NCBI GenBank assembly: GCA_037903475.1
Contig: JBAJFG010000013.1
Location: forward strand, 434,001-498,000
Origin: Ancylostoma caninum
Lineage: Eukaryota; Nematoda; Chromadorea; Rhabditida; Ancylostomatidae
Direction of reading: 5' to 3'
Length of the DNA: 64,000 nucleotides
The notes below the pieces were generated by a model. It was not told where the DNA came from, did no database searches, and saw only the letters and a program-made list of their open reading frames with translations. The position numbers and the translations under genes are program-made. Below are positions 46,458 to 57,564 of the stretch, piece after piece (position 1 is the stretch's first letter; every line of letters begins with the position of its first letter).

Positions 46458-47250
46458 CTAGAATTTCCATTGAAATGTTGACGTACTGGTTCTGGTTGAC
46501 CGTGAAAAGTTTTGTTTTGTAGGGCTGAATTGGCAGATGGTAATGATATTTCGGGTTACTGTAGTTACTTTAGTCATAGAAAGTGCCAATATCGTCGACC
46601 CCATGGCAATTGTGAGCAGCACGTGCTGCTGTCGTGCTGAGAACCACCCATCTTGTTGACATTGTGTTAACATTCTGAGCAAGTTATATCGTACAAGCGC
46701 TACTGCGTTATTAGCACTGTCGAGGTTCAAATGAGCCGAAACCTGTGAAGTTTCAAGCAATCGATTATCGATTTGGTTGCGAAATCGATCATTACAAACA
46801 GTCAAACGACCTATCTATGTCTATTTTATGATCACGTATGCGTTACGTTGCGTGCGTTTGCGCTACGTACGTCTCAAGGAAAGTTCCATGATATTGATTT
46901 AGCCAGGAAGCCTGCTGATCGGATACTTTGTAGTGTATAAGCTTCCCGTAGTGGCTATTCTGAAGCCTCGTACTAACCCGTGACAACTCGTCCACATGAG
47001 GTTTCCGCTTGATATCGGACGCGCGCATCCTAACTCATGTAGGCAACGAGTATAGATTAGTCCATGGTTGTTATATGAAGTTTACCTAGCTGACCCAGCA
47101 TTTTCACGGTATTCATTGGTGTGTCGTAGGACGAAATTAGACCTATGCTGATTGCGAAAAATAGAATGCTCCAACAGAGGGTAAGAAGGATCGCGTAGAC
47201 CTGCAAAACTGGCTCCACGTGCTGTTCGGACAACTGACACAAGATTCCAT
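46458..47250 (-). CDS. Possible membrane-protein exons, unidentified
   Basis: Exon 47250-47086 (acceptor TTTTCAAG, donor GTAAAC) encodes GILCQLSEQHVEPVLQVYAI and a hydrophobic run (about 22 residues, LLTLCWSILFFAISIGLIS). A second open stretch at 47028-46843 is polar. A third at 46805-46458 contains RYNLLRMLTQCQQDGWFSAR and a hydrophobic VLLTIAMGSTILAL. The order and shared strand suggest one gene, but the joins between the three are not proven by phase. The product could be a nematode membrane receptor or transporter; no family motif is seen. Confidence 0.3.
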
Positions 47251-47884
47251 CTTGAAAACATACACATGGTTCATGTTCATGTGAGATTGCATAACCATAT
47301 GAAATATGATACTGCATGTTCGCATGAAATTGTTGCGAGCCCCTATCGATTGAATCGATATACGTGATGTAAACCACGCCCACTTGTAAGCCACGCCCAC
47401 AATCTGTATCGAAACGAAAGAATAGCTATGAGGAACGACAAGAAACGAGGAAAGAGAAGAGATGTAATGATGATGAAAACAAAACAATGAAAAAAAAGAG
47501 CTCAAGCTCGATCAAGTGACGCGAACTGCTTTCCACGCGACAACTCGTCCAGACTCGTTGTCGATGATCACAGGGGTGTGTCCTCAAGTGAGCGGAGTTG
47601 GTGTACTATGACTGGTGGAGCATTGATTGCACCAGAGTGCATATATCCCCCACGATGATACAGGTGCGACCCTAGCTGGTCATTTTCGGATAACTATCAC
47701 AAGATAGTAGTGCTGGACCCAGAAGCTGCCACGCGGTGGGCAACTCCGTCACACCCTGGACCCGGATAAAATTATAAAATCACTGAAAATGCTAATTTCT
47801 TCATAAAAATATTTTAGGGATAATCAAAAAAAATTACCAGAGTTATCCAATATTATCCATTAGTTTATCCAATATTTTTACCTC

Positions 47885-47960
47885 TTTTATGACGTAATTT
47901 CGAAAACTCTGTGCCCCATTCTCGGGAGGGGGGGGGGGGGGAGTATATCCCTTCTTTCCC
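47885..47960 (-). repeat. Poly-G tract and flank, repeat family R2, copy 2
   Basis: Inverse of the sequence at 22214-22270: TTATGACGTAATTTCGAAAA, then a CCATTC box and a G-run, on the plus strand. The homopolymer sits at the same side of the shared box in both copies. Confidence 0.6.
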
Positions 47961-48068
47961 CCCTCCCCCCCTGCGTCCATCGGTGCAGGTCGCCAAGATA
48001 GCATCTCTAAAAAATCACACCCCTTCATAGTGTTTATTCTCGGAATTTAAGTTTCTAAGGTCTTCATA

Positions 48069-49080
48069 CAGTGCGTTTCATAATTATGAAATCACCCAGG
48101 AATTTGGAGTTTTCCGGAGTGGCAGCAGCAATCAGGAAAATTTCCCGCTATGTATGGCAGATTCCCCACCTTGAAAAACCACTGTAGCCAGGATCTCGTT
48201 CCAGTATCTCTTATCCTACGAAGTCCACCAATTTTTCGACAAAAATTGAAACACACGCAGATGTTATAACCTACACTTACTCCACGTTTGTTAGCGATCT
48301 CTAATTGTGATTGGAGCATACTGGAAATGAAATTGTCTATCGCTATGTGGCAATATCGTCCAAAGCTCTCAAGATTTCTGTTTTCAAGCAATCGCCAGCT
48401 CTGAACAAAGGTTGTTTGCATAAGTCCACCTGGAAACAAATCTTCAGGGGTTCTTAATCAGGTAAGCACCAAAAATGTATGCTGGGCAAGGCGGAACTTC
48501 GATGTCATGCGACCTCAACTATTCCATCGCTCAGTGGATCAAGTGGGTTGCAGCGGTGTTCTGCTGGTAAATGTTGCTCTATCGATGTCGCTCAAACAGG
48601 AATGATTGCAGACGTGCTTGTGGCATCGTCTGCTATTCTGCAGAGTCCACCACTGAAGAATTGTTCCCAGGTGGACTTATGCTAACAAACTCTGTTCAGA
48701 GCTGTCGATTGCTTGAAATCGGCAATCCTGAGAGCTTTGGACGATAATGGCCTCATAACGATAAGAAATTCCATTTCCAGTATGTCCCAATGACAAATCG
48801 AGATCCCTAATAAACGTGGAGGAGGTGTAGGTTATAACATCTGCATGTATTTCAATTTTTCGGAAAATTGGTGGACTTCGTGAAGTGATTTTATAATTAT
48901 GAGAAGGTATGAAAAGTGAAAAATTTTCGTAAATATTATAGGGTAAGAAGTACTGAGACGAGATTTCGACTACAATGGTTTTTCAAGGTGGGGAATCTTT
49001 CATATATAGCAGAAAATTCCCCTAATTTCCGGAAAACTCCAAATTTGGGGGTGATCTTATAATTATGAAACGTACAGTGG
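48069..49080. mobile_element. 1-kb foldback element, Tc1-like ends
   Basis: It starts after a TA with CAGTGCGTTTCATAATTATG. The far end ATAATTATGAAACG is its inverted partner. Complementarity continues inward for several hundred bases: AATTTGGAGTTTTCCGG with CCGGAAAACTCCAAATT, AGATGTTATAACCTACAC with GTGTAGGTTATAACATCT, and GGTGGACTTATGC near the centre. Only about 200 bp in the middle (48440-48660) is unpaired. The terminus shares CAGTGCGTTTCATAA with the element at 13077, so both may have used the same transposase family. Confidence 0.85.
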
Positions 49081-49082
49081 TA

Positions 49083-49770
49083 TCAGGACTTCCCGGATAG
49101 CCTTCGCAGAAACACGAAATTACAAATTTGAAAATTTCCACGGATGCTGCCTTTGAATATAGCCATCCCTCCCCCCCCCCCCCTCTTTCCCTGACATATC
49201 ATCAAATTACTGTCTCCTAGATAAAAGACTCGATATAGGAGACGATCCTTGGCTAATCCCAGCGTAAAGATGCTTACCGCTCGTATCCACGTGGATTGGA
49301 AAAAGCACCAAGTTGGATGATCCGCCTGTGGAGAAGCATGCTGATCCATTAAAGCCTTTCCAAGCTCTATGTACTTTCGTCAAGTAACACAGTAATACGA
49401 TTCGATGTCTCTTCCTTTCTACCGTATCCACTAAAATCGACCAATTCCATACCGATAGTCGGATCTAAACGATTTCTAGGTGCGAACGTGTGCGTATGTG
49501 TGTCTGGTACTTTATTCGGAAATTTGCCGCTGCGAATCGTCCTCATTTTCAGTAGTATCTAACCATGCGATCTACCGGGATCACTATCGCAACCGTTTCT
49601 TGTCGCGGCGATTTTTCATCTGTTGAGTTTTCTCAATCGCGATGTTTCATTGTTGCGATAGTTTTCGCTATTGGGACACCTTAGTTATGTAATTTCATGA
49701 GGGTTGGAGGTGGTATGATTATGCATAACCAATTTCTTTGCTTTATGTGTGCTTTGTTGGCAGCATTATA
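49083..49770. other. Intergenic, no gene recognised
   Basis: Contains a C-run at about 49170-49182 and a GGATGCTGCCTTTGAA motif at about 49141 that recurs elsewhere in the window. Confidence 0.4.
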
Positions 49771-49775
49771 CCCAT

Positions 49776-50290
49776 CATTCATTCATTCATTCATTCATTC
49801 ATTCATTCATTCATTCATTCATTCATTCATTCATTCATTCATTCATTCATTCATTCATTCATTCATTCATTCACTCCATTCATTCATTCTTTCATTCATT
49901 CGTTCATTCATTCATACATTCATTCATCCATTCGTTCATTCATTTCATTCATTAATTCATTCATTCACTCCATTCATTTATAAAGTATAAAGAAATACAA
50001 TAATATAATATAATGATATAATATATTAATGTAATATAATAGTAATGTAAATATGAAGAAGAATAGGTTAGAATAATTCATTCATTCATTCATTCATTCA
50101 TTCATTCATTCATTCATTCATTCATTCATTCATTCATTCATTCATTCATTCATTCATTCATTCATTCATTCATTCATTCATTGATGCATCCAGTCATTCA
50201 GTCATTCATTCCTTCATTCATTCCATTCCATTCATCCATCCATTCACTCATTCCTTCATTCATTCCATTCATTCATTCGTTCATCCATTC
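49776..50290 (+). repeat. (ATTC)n tetranucleotide arrays
   Basis: Two near-perfect arrays (about 49778-49965 and 50075-50290) separated by about 110 bp of TAATATAAT-rich DNA. All plus frames encode endless Phe-Ile-His-Ser repeats, which is an artefact. Confidence 0.97.
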
Positions 50291-50299
50291 CGCACATAA

Positions 50300-51435
50300 G
50301 ATTATTCTCATATATCTTCGTGTCTACTATAAGTTCAAAGTTATTTAGGCGGATCGCTCGTCGGAACAAGAGCAGCGTGACTCATATGCCTTCTAAGTAT
50401 CTTAGCTGTATGATATCATCTCAATGCCTGTCTTTTACTAGGTGTCTTCTAGAGAAAGTTGCACTGATCACTAAAAATCAAAGCCGGAACTTCATTAACT
50501 GAGAATTAGAGCGAAACAGCCGATAGAATAATAAGGCGATTGCTATACACCTGATAACCGAGGTGATGAGCGGATGAACCGAAAAAAAAACGTCAATGAC
50601 GGTATTGGAGGTTTTTTGTCGTATTAATTGGTAGATGAGTTCTTGTAAAGCTTTACCTTCAAAGAGTATCTTTATGGAAAATCGGATAGATAGCTGAGTA
50701 TCAAAAAGCATGGGAAACATCAACGAGCACATATTTTGACACTAAAAATGGGTATTTATTCTTGGCGGTGAATCAGTATTGCACTTAGAAAGCAAAATAG
50801 TGGACATAAATGGAGCAAAATCGATGTCATGTGATAAAATTTTCGTCGCAACACACATACACATAACTTGTTACTTGTACAGTAGGTTATAAATTATCTC
50901 TAGTAAAGGTTACTGCTTTATGTTCAGTATATATGTAGGTAAGTGCGCGAGATTATAATAAAAATGGACTGGTTCACCTATCTTCATCAGTGTTTACCCC
51001 AGTCCTGTACTTTACCAAGAACACATGTATGTCCCCCATAAGTCCCGCCCCCTAGACGCTCTCTCTCTGGACGATGGCTGTACCTCCTAAGTGAATCATA
51101 GCAATTTGATGACTATTCCTGCAGAGAATAGGATAACTAGCACACAAACTTGTGCAAACAGTAAATTCCGCTCTTTGGCCTTTTTTGAACCCGTGCAGGC
51201 AAACGGCTTAGTATCACTGCGCCATAGAGGCTATTCCATGATGTAAACGCGCTAAGTAGAGGATTTGGCTCAAAACCAAATCCTGTTTCACGTCTGCAGA
51301 TTGCTGTTTGCACGATGCTTGCGCCTAACTGTCTCGTTCAATGACATTGGAATTTAAAGGCGGAATTGACGGAATTTTAAGGAATGTATTTGTCACACAC
51401 GAGACACTCCTGCGTAAGAGATGAGATGTGCTCAG
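50300..51435. other. Intergenic between opposite tetranucleotide arrays
   Basis: No gene recognised. Frames are short and without motifs. Confidence 0.4.
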
Positions 51436-51439
51436 TAGT

Positions 51440-52480
51440 CATAATACTGAAAAAAAAGATAATAATGAATAAATAAATGGAAGAAAGCGCGAATGAGTTA
51501 AATGGGCAGGGAATGAGAGAAAAATCTGGAAGAAACAAATGAGTAATGACTGGATGAATGGTTCAATGAAGCTGTGAAAAAAGCAACGTCCCTGTGAATT
51601 TTTCAGTAAACAGACAAGAACAGATAAATGAACCATTGTATGAACGACGAAGTGAATGAAGGTAGCGACTGTGATGGTGTCGAATGAACGAGTGGGATGA
51701 ATGAGCGAATGAACCAAAGAATGAATAGGTGAACGAGTGAATGATTGAATGGATGAACGAGTGAATGAATGAACGAGTGAGTGAACCAACGAGTGAATGA
51801 ATGAATGAATGAATGAATGAATGAATGAATGAATGAATGAATGAATGAATGAATGAATGAATGAATGAATGAATGAATGGGTGGATGATTGAGTGAGTGA
51901 ATATATGAGTGAATTGTGTAAATGAATGAATGACTAAGTGGATGCATTAGTGAATGAATGAATGTATGGATGAATGTGAGTGAATAAGTAAATGAATCAA
52001 TGAATGAAATTATCGATGCATGGATGGTTGAATGAATGAATGAATGAATGAATGAAAGAATGAATGAATGAATGAATGAATGAATGAATGAATGAATGGA
52101 TGAATGAATGAATGAATGAATGAATGAAAGGGTGAATGATTGAGTGAGTGAATATATGAGTGAATTGTGTAAATGAATGAATGACTAAGTGGATGCATTA
52201 GTGAATGAATGAATGTATGGATGAATGAATAAGTGAGTGAGTGAATAAGTAAATGAATCAAGTGAATGAAATTATCGATGCATGGTTGGTTGAATGAATG
52301 AATGAATGAAAGAAAGGAAGAAAGAAAGAAAGAAAGAATGAATGAATGAATGAGTGAATGAATGAATCAATCAATGAACGAATGAATGAGTGAGTGGTCA
52401 ATAAAAGATGTGACTGCTGTATTACTTCGTTAATAAATGAATAAGCGAATGAATATAATAAATAGATAAATCACTAGAAA
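51440..52480 (+). repeat. (GAAT)n arrays with an internal 251-bp duplication
   Basis: This is the reverse-complement motif of the 49.8-50.3 kb arrays. The interrupted stretch GAGTGAGTGAATATATGAGT and about 90 following bases occur at 51891 and again at 52142, so a 251-bp block was duplicated within the array. AAGA and TAAA variants appear at its right side. Confidence 0.95.
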
Positions 52481-52484
52481 AGAG

Positions 52485-53685
52485 ATGAATCTATAATAAA
52501 TAAATAAATTATTGGAGAAGAGATGAATAAGTGTCATACACCTTACTGGGAATAAGAGGACGTCACGGAAGTTATAAATGCTGGCATTTGACTTTCCACT
52601 CTTAGTCCATAGGTAGCGATGCCTACATCTCATCCGAAAAGATGAAGAGAGAGAGAATACTGGAGCAGAGGGGCGAAAATATTGAGTCTATATTCATCCT
52701 GAACAACATAGAATACTTTAATTAAATAGTTTTCACTGCTGAAGAAGATATGTGAGGAAACTAGTTGGATATGCGCTGATTCTTGAACTGCCCCATCAAT
52801 TCGCTGATCATTGGTGGCTCTTATTCAGATCTTCATGCCCTCATACTATGTAGCATGTAGGTTTTAGTGGGCGTTGATCCTAGCACCATACAGAAATCAC
52901 GCAGCGAGTGATGTCGACAATCCACAGAGGTAATTTTGCTAATTGGCCGCTTGGCGCCACTCGCTCACCCGAGTTCTCAGATCTCTTGAGCCGGCGTTTT
53001 GTGCGTAGTAAGTATCGGATACCCAGCGTTATCCTCCGTCAGCGCTAAGCACCACTAGTAGCCGCGCTCAGCGTAAATCAGCTAGCCAACAGAAGCCACT
53101 GGAAACTCCTTATTTCCCTTCACTGACAGTCTCACTTCTGCACGTCAGTATGAGCGTTGGTGAGTTCATTTCCACTGTTTTTTTTTTCGCTAATTACTAG
53201 GAAGGGTTTACCGTTCCCAGCGCAGAAGTAACCGAGCAAACCATAAGCTCTAAATGTCTTAAAGGTTCCAAAACAATCAGAATTTCAACTAGGTTTGAAT
53301 AGACGAAATGTACCCAACAAGTAATACCACTGTTCAGATTCTTGCCGCGTGCACTACAAAATTGGCGGCTTGCCAAATTGCTCAGGCCCTGACATATCGA
53401 TGATGCTAGAGGTTTTGGAAAGAGTATATGAATTCAATAGATGTTATAATGTTACTGTTGGACCGAATAACGAATTGGATATGTTCGAATCTGGAAGTAC
53501 GAGTTCGAATAGATTGGATTTCTGCACTTCCGAGAAAGAGGGGGAAACAAAAACCCTCGAATAAGGGTGAAAAGGGATACAGGGTCTTCTTTCCTTTGAA
53601 CATTCCAGTTTTCTGGATCGGGTCCTAAACTCATTAAATTAATCAAGTTATTCGGTCTTAACTCGGTTCTATGTATAGTTATAAC
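52485..53685. other. Intergenic, no gene recognised
   Basis: GC rises around 52.9-53.1 kb but no element or exon could be supported. Confidence 0.4.
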
Positions 53686-53689
53686 TGTG

Positions 53690-54300
53690 TTGTTAGTATT
53701 GGAGCAGAACATGAGGTTGTTAACAGCTTTTATTGGCTAACGTTTCGGCGGGATCGCCTTATCAGAGCCTGCAATGGGTGCGTCAAAATGTAATCTATCC
53801 CATCGAACGTCTTTTCAACCCCGCAAACGAAACTCTAAGTCCAGTTTTTGATCACACAGAGAGCCCCTCCTCCGGAAACACATCTCACCCTAGTATTGAT
53901 CCGGAACGCACTGCCGCTAGCTGTCACAGTCGAGCGATTGGATGCGTTAGGTCAGAAGAGCATCCTTATATGTATAAGGTGCACGTTCCCGCGTGACCGA
54001 TAGGCACTCCTCTTTGGGGTTCATTTTGGATTTTTGGCATGGAGCATTTGCGCGCGGAAATTTGCTGTTCGTGAGCTAAGATCGAGACCTTAACTCCAAA
54101 ATCTGCTCCGCCGTGCCTGTTTAGCCTGTGCGTGCCCAGTGGGGTGGATTCGCGCGATCTAGCGTTGCGTTGTAGGTGCTCCTTGATGCGAATACACAGT
54201 GGGCGGGCTGTTTCGCCGATGTTAACAACATCGTGTTCTGCTCCGAAACTAACAACACAGTTTCCCTCTTCATGCCGAGGTTCACTGAAAGTCGGACATG
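53690..54300 (-). mobile_element. Penelope-like retroelement, GIY-YIG end and 3' tail
   Basis: The minus frame from about 54265 to 53968 encodes AEHDVVNIGETARPLCIRIK, then EHLQRNARSRESTPLGTHR and GVKVSILAHEQQISARK, and stops. The GETxRPLxxRIxEHL stretch is the GIY-YIG endonuclease signature found downstream of the reverse transcriptase in Penelope-like elements. The usual Tyr-Ile-Gly is here Asn-Ile-Gly. The tail carries CTGATAA, a GGCG/CGCC stem and GAAAC (53765-53742), then AATAAAAGC, parallel to the copy at 25.27 kb. Upstream RT sequence is absent, so it is 5'-truncated. Confidence 0.78.
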
Positions 54301-54479
54301 ACGTATAGTTACAAATTTTGAGGGTCCACGGAATTGCGGTAAATTTTCTTTATTGAGATACGTGTGGTAAATTTTGCCTCAAAGAGCAATAAATGGGCTA
54401 GCTCTGAATTCAGTGAATGAATGCAATGCATCCAATCACGTTTCAAAGGGGTACTGCAGAAGGTTAACTCAGCAAATTC

Positions 54480-54660
54480 AAATGAAACCTATATGGGTTA
54501 ACACGTTGGCGACAATGGGACCCACGGTTGGGTCCCATCTTGGCGGCCACCATGGACCAAGGGAACCAGTGGGTCCCACCTCGAAAATGAGGATCCCGAA
54601 ATCAGAATCTCGTGAAACTCTGCACATGGGGGTTATTTCACCCGTCAAGTTTGGATATGA
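54480..54660. repeat. GGGTCCCA palindrome cluster
   Basis: TGGGACCCACGGTTGGGTCC and two further GGGTCCCA/TGGGACC motifs lie within 100 bp, forming short inverted repeats. No coding signal. Confidence 0.5.
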
Positions 54661-55505
54661 CTGTCATTTTGTACCGTGTAACCAAATTCAAGGGTTACGG
54701 TAGGGATATTGTACCACTTTTATTTGAAAAAAAAAACAACAAAAATACGTAAAAAATGATGATACTGAGTTAATTTTACGTATATTCTAATGTCAAATTG
54801 TATTATAATTCCATATTTGCGATAAATGTCATAATCAGTGAAATTTGGGTGTGTATCATCGTGAGGGAAAACGAGGCGGAGACTTCCCGCCTTTCATGAT
54901 CAACTCGTCCTCGGTGGCATTCAAATTCTGCATGGTCATGTGTAGTGGAATCGCGTGCGAAGGGAACGAGTCAACCGTTGAGGGCGGGAGAAGGATTTGA
55001 AAGAACCAACCGCAGAACCATACCATGCCCTGTTTTCCCTCACGGTGATAAACACACGTGAAATTTATTTTAAAAATTATCAATATTATTGGAATTCTTG
55101 TTTATTGATTGATTGTAGTTGTTGTCATTTATTGACGATAGTTGTGAGAATATTATTAAATGATAATAATGCATTATTATACCCAACAATATCATCATTA
55201 CTGTTATTATTATTTGTTTATTAAAATAAAATTGTTATTTGTTTATTAAAATAAAATCTATTATTACTGCACTGGAAGGAATCAGCGAGAATTTCGCCTT
55301 GGTCCCAAGTGGCAGAACTTGCCAAGACGTTGGTTGTCGTCAGTGTGTTAAAGCATCGCTCAACGAGTATGCAAGTAGGTATTATATAAGTGTATGTATA
55401 TGGCATCTACACCAGTTTTAATCTTGATGAGTTTCTACGGAGTTACTTACTAGAGGACAGAGGGCTTACATCTCGTCAATGCTTCCTGTTTAGTAGTCTT
55501 GTACG

Positions 55506-55760
55506 TTAAGGGCAATTTATACTGGGTGCATGCGACTGACGCGCGTGCGTCTATATGATGAAGAATAGGGCCCAGTCGCATAGCAGTCGCATCGCAGTCG
55601 CAGCTCAGACGCACGCGTTTACTACCTCGCGACGGCAGCACGTTCTTTTCATTGAGGGTGTACATGCCGCGTTGACCGGTCTTCATGGAAAATCCCTTAC
55701 AGATGGATGCGTGCTACCGATGCGCGACTAACGCACGCAGCTAGTATAAATTGCCCTTAA
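55506..55760. mobile_element. MITE family M2, copy 1, TTAA flanks
   Basis: The element GGGCAATTTATAC ... GTATAAATTGCCC is bounded by TTAA on both sides. Inverted repeats carry GCGTGCG-rich arms and the unique part TTGACCGGTCTTCATG. A TTAA target is typical of piggyBac-type mobilisation. A second copy lies inverted at 55982-56228. Confidence 0.85.
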
Positions 55761-55879
55761 AGGCAGTGTCTCACCTCAGGGAGAAAGTTTGTCAGTCGAA
55801 AGAATGCGAGCCGCTGAGCACAACGATGTACTTCTTCATTCCTAGAAACGTCGAAAACCCCATAAGTTACGGGTTTCTT

Positions 55880-55907
55880 TGGCCGAGAATTTCGAAATTC
55901 TCGGCCA
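55880..55907. other. Perfect 28-bp palindrome
   Basis: TGGCCGAGAATTTC followed directly by its exact complement, with no loop. It lies inside the 55758-56475 element. Confidence 0.9.
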
Positions 55908-55981
55908 GTGGACGAGAGAGTTCATTCCGCAGTAAGAGCTTGCTGAGAGTGCGGCATGGTTTTTCAACACGGAAACGTTTA

Positions 55982-56228
55982 GGCCAATTTATACTAGCTG
56001 CGTGCGTCAGTCGCGCATCAGTCGCACGCATCAATTTATAAGGGATTTTAGATGAAGACCGGTCAACACGGCATGTACATCCTCAATGAAAAGAACGCGC
56101 GGCCGTCGCGAGGCCGTAAACGCGTGCGTCTGGGCTGCAACTGCGATGCGACTGCTATGCGACTGGGCCCTATTCCTCATCATATAGACGCACGCGCGTC
56201 AGTCGCACGCATCCAGTATAAATTGCCC
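55982..56228. mobile_element. MITE family M2, copy 2, inverted
   Basis: It starts GGCCAATTTATACTAGCTGC and ends CCAGTATAAATTGCCC, in opposite orientation to copy 1, with GATGAAGACCGGTCAACAC and CGCGTGCGTCTGGGCTG inside. The flanks are TTTA and TTTT, so the TTAA signature is lost or was imperfect. Confidence 0.85.
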
Positions 56229-57229
56229 TTTTGTTTGTTTGATAATAGCTGCTGCTGAGAAGTTCATTTTAAGGTGCAATCTCAGCTTCTCAGCTCCGCT
56301 TTTGCTAGCTACGTCGCAAGAAAACTCGTCCGCTCCTGTATCCAATTTTGCCTTAAAAGTAGGGGTTTTTGAAGGTGTTTTCCGACATCAAGCACATCAT
56401 TGGAATCAGCGCTCCGAGCTGGACCTAAATCTATGAATATCTCGGCACCCAACATGAGTTGAGACACTGCCTTTAAGCTTTTGATCTAATTTAGAGTATA
56501 TTTAAACACATCCACTAAGTGTAATACTGTCAGAGCTACGGAATGATCGCAATTTCTACAGGGTAATCCACTGGCAAGAGTAGTCTTGTCTTAGTTCTGT
56601 AGTAACATGGACAGCTTTTCATTTAGTACAGGAAGGAGGCTAGAAAAATACCGCATATTGAGAGCGGTGCTGTGCATTCAGAGAGTTTTCTTCATCATTA
56701 CTGTCTGTCGTAAACTACACATTGTGAGTGGAACGTTGGAAAACACCTGGATGCCGTGAGAGAGCTTGCTCCACTTAAAGTGCCAAGTCTCAATCCAAGC
56801 TTGATTACTGGTTATATGAGATCGAGAACAGCATATTTCTAGAAGTCATAATTAGCTGTCTTATTTGGCGCCTAATTGGGACCTACTCCTTACGTGAAGG
56901 TGGCAACCTCGGCCCAACTAATACCGCCGCTGCTAGTTCTGTTAATCTACAGAAGGTCCTTTGCTAAGAGTCAGATTCTGGGCTCCTGCACGGTTATAAA
57001 GTCGAGTCATCCTGAGTCATACTAAAAGTGACAAATTTGAGTTTCCGTTTGTTCTGGCTGCTCCGTTGTTCCAGTGCTCATTTCTCGAACGCTTCACCAT
57101 ACACATAGAAGAACCTTTTTCTGGTATCGGTCAAGCTTCGCCTTTGCTGGCGCTGGTGCTCTACTCGGCATGGAATACCGACTGCACTTGAGAGTATCAT
57201 ACTACACGCACGACTCATCTCCGGTTATT

Positions 57230-57560
57230 ATATGTTTGAGCCGGGCGAGAGTTCGCGTTTGTCGAGAAGTTCTGTGGAGCACTTGACCGTTGTATCATTG
57301 TTCTCTTGGGTCGTGTGGAATAAGAATAAATCGTACCAGCAAACTGGCGTAACCTGTTCTGTGGAGTACACGTACGGTGGTGGGCTTAGAGTGTGGTAGG
57401 GCTTCTGTTTATTGCCGTGTCGTTCTCTGGCTGTTCTCTTCCAATTCGGCTGCAAGAGCGCCCAAGTTCATGAAAAAATGGCATCCCGGGCGGGGTTATC
57501 CTCAAGCTCAAAATCTTCGGAGGAGAACTTACTGAATCGGCGCTTCACTGTGTTGAGACC
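57230..57560 (-). pseudogene. Mariner transposase relic
   Basis: Minus frames give NTVKRRFSKFSSEDFELEDN followed by PARDA (about 57530-57460), which matches the end of the mariner helix-turn-helix region (WFxxFxxGDFxLED-PRxGRP type). A later frame has LFLFHTTQENNDTTVKCSTE (about 57320-57270), comparable to the WVPHxLTENN block. No catalytic Asp region could be recognised, and stops intervene. Confidence 0.5.
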
Positions 57561-57564
57561 AAGC

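Larger units (their letters stand above)
55758..56475. mobile_element. Host MITE split by a later M2 insertion
   Basis: AAAGGCAGTGTCTCA at the left and TGAGACACTGCCTTT at the right are exact inverted ends about 715 bp apart. Inner segments (AAAACCCC near 55855 and GGGGTTTTT near 56363) are also inverted. The 55982-56228 M2 copy lies inside, so the outer element was here first. The M2 copy at 55506-55760 abuts its left end at a TTAA. Confidence 0.75.

Noticed and set aside
49697..49990. Long frames of Phe-Ile-His-Ser repeats
   Set aside because: Pure by-product of the (ATTC)n array; the same holds for the minus frames at 51.6-52.3 kb.
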